A stretch of 64,000 nt of DNA, taken from the NCBI RefSeq assembly GCF_000735605.1, contig NZ_JPKG01000027.1, positions 1 through 64,000 of the forward strand. Reading direction: 5' to 3'. The translations under genes were made by a program, and so were the position numbers. Numbering within the stretch: the stretch's first letter is position 1; every line of letters starts with the position of its first letter. Positions 57,567 to 64,000 of this stretch are shown one piece after another. The stretch is from Allobosea sp. LC85. Lineage in GTDB: Bacteria; Pseudomonadota; Alphaproteobacteria; Rhizobiales; Beijerinckiaceae. The notes beneath the pieces were generated by a model that was not told the origin of the DNA, made no database searches, and was given only the letters and a program-made list of their open reading frames with translations.

Positions 57567-57948
57567 GATCGGTCACCCTTGCCTATGGCGGCGATGAACG
57601 GGGTCCGGGTGGCGCCACGACGCGATCGAGGCGTTGCGGCGTCGGGGAGCGGCATGAAGGTGTCGGGAAGAGAAGACGGGAGGGACGGCGCAGAGGGATC
57701 GCGTGGCGCGGACTCGGACGAGCGCGTCAACCGGTTTCAAGCGTCGCTTCCTGCTCGCCATCGCCGAACCTCCCGGTCCGTCAGACGATTACGCGTCACA
57801 TCTGACGCAAAAGCTCCCGCCCAGGCTGCAAAGCGCTCCGCTTCTCAGCCTATGGTCGATGAATATTGTCCGACTGCGCTCGCTGGTTGTCAATCGAGGC
57901 CGGGCTTGAGCCCGCCGCGCTATCGCCGCACCTGCGCGTCAAAGGCGG
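57567..57948. other. 382-bp promoter region upstream of the cox operon
   Basis: Lies between the frameshifted cytochrome c and coxB. Small open frames exist on both strands but none has recognisable similarity or a good ribosome site. The cox promoter is expected here; I could not pick a convincing -35/-10 pair. Confidence 0.55.
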
Positions 57949-58304
57949 CTACTTCTTCTTTCCGTCGGCGTCGATCTGCTTGAGGAAGGCGACGAGATCG
58001 TCGATTTCCTGTTCGGATTTCAGGCCGGCGAACACCATCGTGGTGCTGGGGATCTTGGCCTGGGGAGCCTTGATGCAATCCCGGAACGTCGACTCGTCCC
58101 AGACGAGGCCCGAATTCTTGTTGGCGGCCGAGTAGCTGTAGCCCTCGATGGACCCGCCGGCCGCCCAAGCAGACCGTTGAGCTTTGGCCCGACCGGGTTC
58201 TTCGAGGTCTCGCCGATCTGGTGGCAGGCGCGGCATCGCCCGGGCGCCGCGCCATTGCGATGCACCCACTCCGCGGCCAGCGCGGCGGCTGTCGGAAGCG
58301 GCAT
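57949..58304 (-). pseudogene. Class I cytochrome c, disrupted by a frameshift
   Basis: Two frames together make one small cytochrome c. The first, from ATG 58304, has the heme motif CRACHQIG and KNPVGPKLNGLLGR. The second, ending at 57949, continues with GSIEGYSYSAANKNSGL, IPSTTMVFAGLKSEQEID (Met ligand region) and ends FLKQIDADGKKK. They join near 58155-58165, where one base is missing in a GC-rich run. No clear signal peptide precedes the CxxCH part, so the N-terminus may also be degraded. It could be a true pseudogene or an assembly error. It was probably the electron donor for the adjacent oxidase. Confidence 0.78.
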
Positions 58305-58538
58305 TTCTGACGCCGGATCCGAAACCTCGATCCAGGCAAAGGCCCTGTGTCCGGCAAACCGTCTCGAGGATGTGCTGGACGGCAGGCAGGCCGGTTTCCC
58401 GCCTGTCGAACAGCCCGAGGCCGCCGCTTGCTCTACTGGCGGCGCGCCGGGACGGCAGCGCGCGGTCTCATCCCGGGCCGGTCGCTTCAGTGGCGCCGAG
58501 CCGGGCTGCTGCCGTTGCGCATCCCCTCGAAAGTCGTC

Positions 58539-59090
58539 CTAGGCTGAGTGCTTCTTCACCCAGGCGACATAGGCATCCATCCAGCCCTTCAGGAAGGCCC
58601 GGCTGGATTCGCCGATCTCGCCACTGTCGGTGAACAGCCCTTCCTTGGCCTGGATGAAGATTTCCGGCTGTCCGAGTGTCGGCATGTCGAGATAGGCGAG
58701 GACATTGCGCAGATGCTGCTGCGCTATCGCCGTTCCGATGGCGCCGACCGACATGCCGAGAACTCCGGCCGGCTTGCCGGCCCAGGCGCTCTGCCCATAG
58801 GGCCGCGAGGCATGATCGATCGCGTTCTTCAGCACGCCGGGGATGGAACGGTTATATTCGGCCGTGACGAAGATGACCCCCTGGGAGCCGGCGATTTCGG
58901 CCTTCAGCCGCTTCACGGCCTGGGCCTGGTTCGCATCGTCATCTTGATTGTAGAGCGGCAGATCGCCGATCGCGACCTGATGCAATTTGAACTCCGGCGG
59001 CGCCAGTTTGGCGATGGCGGTGGCGAGCTTGCGATTGAAGGAATCGCGCCGAAGGCTGCCGATGACGACGGCAATTCTGAATTCGCTCAT
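58539..59090 (-). CDS. NADPH-dependent FMN reductase (ChrR/YieF family)
   Basis: A 183-residue flavodoxin-fold quinone or azo reductase. FMN phosphate is bound by VVIGSLRRDSFNRKLA; TAEYNRSIPGVLKNAIDHAS contains the flavin-contacting Tyr-Asn and tetramer contacts typical of ChrR/YieF. Reduces quinones, chromate or dyes by two electrons; the physiological substrate is uncertain. ATG 59090 matches the family start. It stands alone between the cytochrome c remnant and the efflux operon. Confidence 0.9.
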   Translation of the reverse strand: MSEFRIAVVIGSLRRDSFNRKLATAIAKLAPPEFKLHQVAIGDLPLYNQDDDANQAQAVKRLKAEIAGSQGVIFVTAEYNRSIPGVLKNAIDHASRPYGQSAWAGKPAGVLGMSVGAIGTAIAQQHLRNVLAYLDMPTLGQPEIFIQAKEGLFTDSGEIGESSRAFLKGWMDAYVAWVKKHSA

Positions 59091-59183
59091 GGTCTGTCCC
59101 ATCACGGAGTGCTGATTGCGGCGTCGAGCCTAGGGTCCGACATCCGATTTGTCGCGCGCGATCATTCCGGCCGCGCGCCAACG

Positions 59184-59252
59184 TGATCTGAGCTTTTTGT
59201 GTTTGCATCGGCTTTCCCGAAAACCGCAACCCACTTTCGGGCCGATGTTTTA
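59184..59252 (-). repeat. Composite hairpin intergenic repeat, copy 4
   Basis: Read on the minus strand: TAAAACATCGG, a CCCGAAA arm one base shorter than usual, TTTTCGGGAAAG, CCGATGC (ends 59205) and the AAACACAAAAAGCTC linker, then AGATCA where similarity stops. Hairpin 2 is missing. The leading TAA (59250-59252) is the stop codon of the RND transporter gene. The 3' arm is of the GGGAAAG type. Confidence 0.85.
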
Positions 59253-62200
59253 GATCGAGCTTCCCGCGTTCTCCGCCGTCACCTCGGCTTTCGCCGCCGG
59301 CCCTGTATCCTTGGCCGGGCGAGGGTCGCGCCAGTCGATGAGCCGGTAGAACATCGGGATGAAGAAGGTGGCGATGAAAGTCGCCGCCAGCATGCCGCCG
59401 ATCACGCCCGTACCGATCGAGTGCCGGCTCGCGGAGCCCGCGCCGCTGCTGATGGCGAGCGGAACGACGCCGAGGATGAAGGCGAGCGAGGTCATCACGA
59501 TCGGCCGGAAGCGCAGCCGCGCCGCTTCCAGCGCAGCCTCGGCGGCACTCATGCCCTCCTGCCGGACGAGAACGGCGAATTCGACGATCAGGATGGCGTT
59601 CTTGGCTGCCAGACCGATCAGCGTGACAAGGCCGATCTGGAAATAGACGTCGTTGGTCAGGCCGCGGAGCCAGACCGCCAGCAAGGCTCCGAACAGCGCG
59701 AACGGAACCGCGAGAATGACCGCCAGCGGCAGGCTCCATTTCTCGTACTGCGCAGCGAGGATCAGGAACACCATGATGATGCCGAAGATCATGGCCTGCG
59801 AGCCGGTCCCGCTGGTTGCGAGTTCCTGATAGGCCGAGCCGGTCCAGGCGATCTGGAAGCCCTGCGGCAGCTCACGCGCCACCTCCTGCATCGCCGCGAT
59901 CGCAGCCCCCGAGGTGTATCCGGGCGCCGGGTTGCCCATCACCTTGGCGGCGGCAAAGGCATTGAAACGCTCGAACTGGTCGGGACCGGCGACGCGCACG
60001 GCTTTCACCAGCGTATCGAGCGGCACCATCTTGTTGTTGGACGAGCGCACGAAGACCTGCTTGAGATCCTTCGGCGCCTGACGGAAAGCGGCCTCCGACT
60101 GCAGATTGACGCGGTAGTTGCGCCCATAGAGCGTGAAGTCATTGACGTAGAGGCTGCCGAACGTGCTTTGCATCGTCTCGAAGACGGAGCTGATCGGCAC
60201 GCCCAGCGCCTTGGCCATGTCGCGGTCCAGGTCGAGCCGATATTGCGGAACACCGGTATCGAAGGTCGTGCGCACGCCGGCCAGTTCGGGACGTTTCGAG
60301 GCGGCTTCGATCAGTTGTGCGGTGGCGGCAGAGAGCGACTGGACACCGCCTCCGGTGCGGTCCTGCACATAGAGCTCGAACCCGCCCGTGGTGCTCAGCC
60401 CGCTGATCGGCGGCGGATTGAAGAACAGCACCATGGCGTCCTTGATCCCGATATTCATGCCGGTGAACGTCTTGACCAGGTTGCGCGCATCGAGGTCCGG
60501 GGTCCTGCGCTCGCTCCAGTCCTTCAGCGTCACGAAGGTCGTTGCGGCACTGGTTCGCTCGCTTCCGGAGAGAAGGTCGAACCCCGAAATGGCGAAGACA
60601 TTCTCGACAGCCGGGTGCTTGCCGATATTGACCGCGGCCTGATCCATCACGGCCACGGTGCGGTTCAGCGAGGCGGCCGGAGGCAGGATGGCCACCCCGA
60701 ACAGCACGCCCTGGTCTTCGTCCGGAACCAGCGAGCCCGGAACGGTCCGGAACAGGATGCCCGTACCGGCGATGAGCACGGCGAAGAGCACGAGGCCGAT
60801 GGCGAAACGCTTGACCAGGAAGCCGACGCCGGAGACATAGCCGCTCGTCAGCTTGTCGAAGAAGCGGTTGAACAGCCGAAACGGCAGTGCCGGCTCCTGA
60901 TGGCCCGGCTTCAGGATCAGCGCGCACAAGGCCGGGGTCAGCGTCAGCGCGACGATGCCCGAGATCGTGACCGACAGGGCGATCGTGACCGCAAACTGCT
61001 TGTACATCGCACCGGCCAGCCCGCCCATGAACGACACGGGAATGAAGACCGCACACAGCACCAGGACGATCGCGATCACCGGCCCGGTGACCTCGCTCAT
61101 CGCCTTGATCGCGGCCTCTCGCGGCGGCAGGTGCTCGGTCGCCATGATCCGCTCGACATTTTCCAGAACCACGATCGCGTCGTCGACGACGATGCCGATG
61201 GCGAGGACGAGGCCGAACAGGGTGAGCAGGTTGATCGAGAAACCGAACATGTACATGCCGGCAAACGTGCCGATGATCGAGATCGGCACCGCGATGACCG
61301 GGATGAGCGTCGCCCGGAAGTTCTGCAGGAAGAGGAAGACGACGAGGATGACCAGGACGATGGCCTCGACGAAGGTCTTGACCACCTCCTCGATCGAGAC
61401 CTGGATGAACTTCGTCGTGTCATAGGGAATGCTGTAGGCCATGCCCTCCGGGAAGGACTGCCTGAGCTCTTCCATGCGGCTCTTGAGCGCCTCCATGGTC
61501 GAGAGCGCATTCGCTCCCGTCTGAAGATAGACCGCGAGTGGTACTGCGGGCTTGCCGTTGAGCTTGCTGTCGACGGTGTAGCTGGCCGAGCCGAGCTCGA
61601 CCCGCGCCACGTCCTTGATCCTGAGCGTCGCCGCGTTGATGTCGGAACGCAGGATGATGTTGCCGAACGCCTCGGCATCCGGGAGGCGCCCCTGGGTCGT
61701 CGCGGAATAGGTGAAGGGGGTGGATGGGTCGTTCGGCTCATCGCCGAAGCGGCCGGCTGCGAACTGCGCATTCTGTTCGCGAATGGCCGCCGCGACATCG
61801 GTGGTCGTCAGGCCATAGCGGGCGAGCTTGTCGGGACTCAGCCAGATTCGCATCGAGTAGTCGCGCTGGCCGAGCAGTGCCGCGTCGCCGACGCCAGGAA
61901 TGCGCTTCAGATCGTCAATGACGTTGAGCAGGGCATAATTGCCGACATAGGTCGTGTCGAAGCGGTCGTTCTCCGAGTACATCGCCACCAGGCCGAGGAT
62001 GGAGGTCGAGCGCTGGCTGACCGTTACGCCGAGCCGAGTGACCTCTTGCGGCAAAGTCGGCGTCGCGCGTTGGACGCGATTATTGACGTCGATTGTCGCC
62101 TGATCGGGATCGGTGCCCTGAGCGAATGTCACCGTCAGCGACATCTGGCCACTGCTGGAGTTCGAGGACTGCATGTAGAGCATGCCCTCGACGCCGTTGA

Positions 62201-62405
62201 TCTGCTGTTCGAGCGGCGCTGCCACCGTTTGCGCGATCGTCTCGGCGCTGGCGCCGGGATAGGTGGCGCTGACGACGATCTGCGGCGGCGTCAGCTCGGG
62301 ATATTGCGCGATCGGAAGCGCCCGGATCGCGACGATACCGGCAAGCACGATGACGATCGAGATGACGGCGGCGAAGACGGGCCTGTCGATGAAGAAGCGA
62401 TTCAT
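59250..62405 (-). CDS. RND multidrug efflux permease (HAE1/AcrB family)
   Basis: Inner-membrane drug/proton antiporter of 1051 aa with two large periplasmic loops and 12 helices. The proton-relay Asp pair is in [18 protein letters not shown] of helix 4; [19 protein letters not shown] at the N-terminus and the [19 protein letters not shown] helix region are typical. It starts on a four-base overlap (ATGA) with the membrane fusion gene. No outer-membrane channel gene is in the window, so TolC-type partner is encoded elsewhere. Its TAA stop is part of repeat copy 4. Confidence 0.95.
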   Translation of the reverse strand: MNRFFIDRPVFAAVISIVIVLAGIVAIRALPIAQYPELTPPQIVVSATYPGASAETIAQTVAAPLEQQINGVEGMLYMQSSNSSSGQMSLTVTFAQGTDPDQATIDVNNRVQRATPTLPQEVTRLGVTVSQRSTSILGLVAMYSENDRFDTTYVGNYALLNVIDDLKRIPGVGDAALLGQRDYSMRIWLSPDKLARYGLTTTDVAAAIREQNAQFAAGRFGDEPNDPSTPFTYSATTQGRLPDAEAFGNIILRSDINAATLRIKDVARVELGSASYTVDSKLNGKPAVPLAVYLQTGANALSTMEALKSRMEELRQSFPEGMAYSIPYDTTKFIQVSIEEVVKTFVEAIVLVILVVFLFLQNFRATLIPVIAVPISIIGTFAGMYMFGFSINLLTLFGLVLAIGIVVDDAIVVLENVERIMATEHLPPREAAIKAMSEVTGPVIAIVLVLCAVFIPVSFMGGLAGAMYKQFAVTIALSVTISGIVALTLTPALCALILKPGHQEPALPFRLFNRFFDKLTSGYVSGVGFLVKRFAIGLVLFAVLIAGTGILFRTVPGSLVPDEDQGVLFGVAILPPAASLNRTVAVMDQAAVNIGKHPAVENVFAISGFDLLSGSERTSAATTFVTLKDWSERRTPDLDARNLVKTFTGMNIGIKDAMVLFFNPPPISGLSTTGGFELYVQDRTGGGVQSLSAATAQLIEAASKRPELAGVRTTFDTGVPQYRLDLDRDMAKALGVPISSVFETMQSTFGSLYVNDFTLYGRNYRVNLQSEAAFRQAPKDLKQVFVRSSNNKMVPLDTLVKAVRVAGPDQFERFNAFAAAKVMGNPAPGYTSGAAIAAMQEVARELPQGFQIAWTGSAYQELATSGTGSQAMIFGIIMVFLILAAQYEKWSLPLAVILAVPFALFGALLAVWLRGLTNDVYFQIGLVTLIGLAAKNAILIVEFAVLVRQEGMSAAEAALEAARLRFRPIVMTSLAFILGVVPLAISSGAGSASRHSIGTGVIGGMLAATFIATFFIPMFYRLIDWRDPRPAKDTGPAAKAEVTAENAGSSI

Positions 62406-63559
62406 GGCTTGGGAGCTCCGGGCGCCGCGGCGGCGATCGAGACCGGAGCGCCGGGACGAACCTTGATAATCCCTTCCGTGATCAGCTTGTCGCCGGGCTT
62501 GAGGCCCGAGGTGACGATCCAGCCGTCGGTGACCTGACGACCGAGCACGACGGGGCGGGCTTCGGCCTTCCCCTGGCTGTCGACCGTGTAGACGAACTGT
62601 CCGCGCGGTCCCTGCGAGACCGCGGCCTGCGGAACGACGATGGCGTCGTTGAGGACGACCCCCATCACGATCGCGCGCAAGAACTGGCCGGGCAGCAGGC
62701 GCCGCTCGGGATTGGGGACAACGGCACGCAGCCGCAGTGTCCCGGTTTCCGGATCAAGGCCAGAGGAGGCGAAATCGATGACGCCGGATTGCGCATAGAC
62801 GCGGCCATCGCCGAAGGTGAGCTTGACCGACAGGACCTCCCCGGCACGGTCCCAGATGCCCTGAGCCTCGAGCAGGGCCCTGACTTCGGCGACTTCGCTC
62901 TCGCTTGAGTTGAAGATGACGTAGACCGGGTCGAGCTGGGTGATCTTGGTGAGCAGGCTGCTATCGCCCGTGGTGCCGATCAGGCTGCCCTCGGGCAGCT
63001 CCTCGCGGCTCGTGACCCCACTGATCGGCGCCCTCACATTGGTGTAGCCGAGATTGAGCTCCGCGACGTTCAGGTCGGCGTGGGCGACGGCGACCGAGGC
63101 CGTCGCGAGTTCCTTGGCGGAGAGGGCGTCATCGCGCGCCTTTTCCGTACCGGAGCCGCTCTGGGCCAGCCGCGTATAGCGCTCGGCATCGCGCGTCGCC
63201 TGGGCGAGTTGTGCCTCCGCCTGCTGGAGCTGTGCCTTTGCCTTGGCGACGTCCGCCTCGTAGCGCCTCGGGTCGATCTCGAAGAGGATATCGCCGGCCT
63301 TGACCTCGGCGCCCTCGACGAAGTTCCGCTTCAGGAGAATCCCGCCGACCTGGGCCCGGACCTGAACCTCGCGCGAAGCCTCGACGCGCGCGGCAAACTC
63401 GAAGGTCAGCGGCACCTTGCCGGCCTGGACCTCGACCACGGTCACCTGCGGCGGCGGTGCGGCCCCCTGCGCCTGGGCCAGGGTCGCCGCACCGAGGAGC
63501 GGCCAGATCAAGGCAAGGCTGAAGAGCGCGAAACGGCGCCGCGGCGTGTGGGTCGTCAT
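62402..63559 (-). CDS. RND efflux periplasmic adaptor (membrane fusion protein)
   Basis: A 385-residue adaptor bridging the RND pump and an outer-membrane channel. Signal peptide [20 protein letters not shown] with no lipobox Cys, then barrel/lipoyl halves ([20 protein letters not shown] and [16 protein letters not shown]) around a coiled-coil hairpin ([20 protein letters not shown]). ATG 63559 follows GGAAGG with seven-base spacing; ATG 63568 is less well placed. Coupled to the permease gene by ATGA overlap, and a TetR-type regulator gene lies directly upstream. Confidence 0.93.
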   Translation of the reverse strand: MTTHTPRRRFALFSLALIWPLLGAATLAQAQGAAPPPQVTVVEVQAGKVPLTFEFAARVEASREVQVRAQVGGILLKRNFVEGAEVKAGDILFEIDPRRYEADVAKAKAQLQQAEAQLAQATRDAERYTRLAQSGSGTEKARDDALSAKELATASVAVAHADLNVAELNLGYTNVRAPISGVTSREELPEGSLIGTTGDSSLLTKITQLDPVYVIFNSSESEVAEVRALLEAQGIWDRAGEVLSVKLTFGDGRVYAQSGVIDFASSGLDPETGTLRLRAVVPNPERRLLPGQFLRAIVMGVVLNDAIVVPQAAVSQGPRGQFVYTVDSQGKAEARPVVLGRQVTDGWIVTSGLKPGDKLITEGIIKVRPGAPVSIAAAAPGAPKP

Positions 63560-63731
63560 CCGTCGCATCCTTCCATTGGTGCCGGTCGCAGCGCGCTCGC
63601 CGTCGCTCTCCCTTGGCGCATCGAGCAGTGTTTCACGAGCAAGGACCACATCCAACCACGGCCCTTCTTCGCCGGAATCGTGGGCGGCCCTCATCGCGCT
63701 TGCGGGGGAATGAGGCACTATGATCCCTTCC

Positions 63732-64000
63732 CTAGTCAGGCCTGGACAGGAATACGGCGATGAGATTCTCAAGGAAATGCTCCTGAAACTGACTGCGGTC
63801 CATGGGGCTCGCGGACAGGGATTGAACGAGGTCGGGTGCCGTCGACGGCCAGAAAAATGCGCCGGCGAGAATCGAGAAGGCGATGAAGGGGTCGCTCGCA
63901 TGCGTGACACCTTCGCGAACCGCCTGATCGAGTAGCGGCATGAAGGCATCGAGCGCAGGGCGAAGCAGGCGCTCTTTCAGGGCCGCCAGCCGTGTCCCGC
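63732..64000 (-). CDS. TetR-family regulator, C-terminal part (runs off the right edge)
   Basis: The open minus-strand frame enters at the window edge and stops at 63732, giving about 89 residues of the effector-binding domain (LDAFMPLLDQAVREGVTHAS, FQEHFLENLIAVFLSRPD). The DNA-binding domain lies beyond the window. A TetR-type gene directly before an RND adaptor-pump pair is the AcrR/MexR-like arrangement, so it is probably the local repressor. Family assignment relies on C-terminal pattern and context. Confidence 0.7.
   Translation of the reverse strand, partial: GTRLAALKERLLRPALDAFMPLLDQAVREGVTHASDPFIAFSILAGAFFWPSTAPDLVQSLSASPMDRSQFQEHFLENLIAVFLSRPD

Noticed and set aside
59199-62537. 1112-residue open frame on the plus strand
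   Set aside because: It is exactly antisense to the RND permease, is rich in Arg, Gly, His and Asp without domain signals, and is an artefact of high GC codon bias.

Overview
The window is a GC-rich piece of an alphaproteobacterial chromosome, most likely Hyphomicrobiales. The best evidence is the syntenic core block pckA / chvI-chvG-hprK-EIIA-ptsH-ahcY-divL-tsaE-murU-addB-addA-trxA, together with ActS/ActR, class II EPSP synthase, a TIGR02300 FYDLN-acid protein and a truncated alphaproteobacterial HPr kinase. A Bosea-like genus is my guess, not something the sequence proves.

Layout. 1-220: end of an IS630-type transposase and the first copy of a hairpin repeat. 218-5765: redox two-component system ActS/ActR, intracellular PHB depolymerase, a YgjP-type metallopeptidase and a drug/H+ antiporter. 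5771-9068: bifunctional penicillin-binding protein, DoxX and thioredoxin. 9177-26632: a long minus-strand block holding recombination (AddAB), MurNAc recycling (MurU, AmgK fused to TsaE), a DivL-like kinase with Tyr in place of the phospho-His, AhcY with an upstream palindrome, the regulatory PTS (HPr, EIIA, HprK) and ChvG/ChvI. 26835-39614: HugZ-like protein, PEP carboxykinase, several household or uncharacterised genes, HrpB helicase, cmk-aroA and the FYDLN protein, followed by tRNA-Ala(GGC).

40127-53031 is the accessory part. A LysR gene is followed by a one-directional catabolic set: RutE-like reductase, DUF1932 dehydrogenase, aldehyde dehydrogenase, TctCBA carboxylate transporter, ThDP enzyme and a 4,5-dihydroxyphthalate-decarboxylase-like protein. 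Together they look like an uptake and degradation route for an unknown carboxylate. A second LysR gene and a Tat-exported amidohydrolase follow. 53127-57566 (minus) encodes an A1-type aa3 cytochrome oxidase with two subunit III homologues; a frameshifted cytochrome c lies upstream. 58539-64000 holds an FMN reductase and a TetR / membrane-fusion / RND efflux set.

Four copies of one composite hairpin repeat (145, 30485, 50287, 59184) each follow the 3' end of a gene in the sense direction. In two copies the repeat itself supplies the TAA stop codon.
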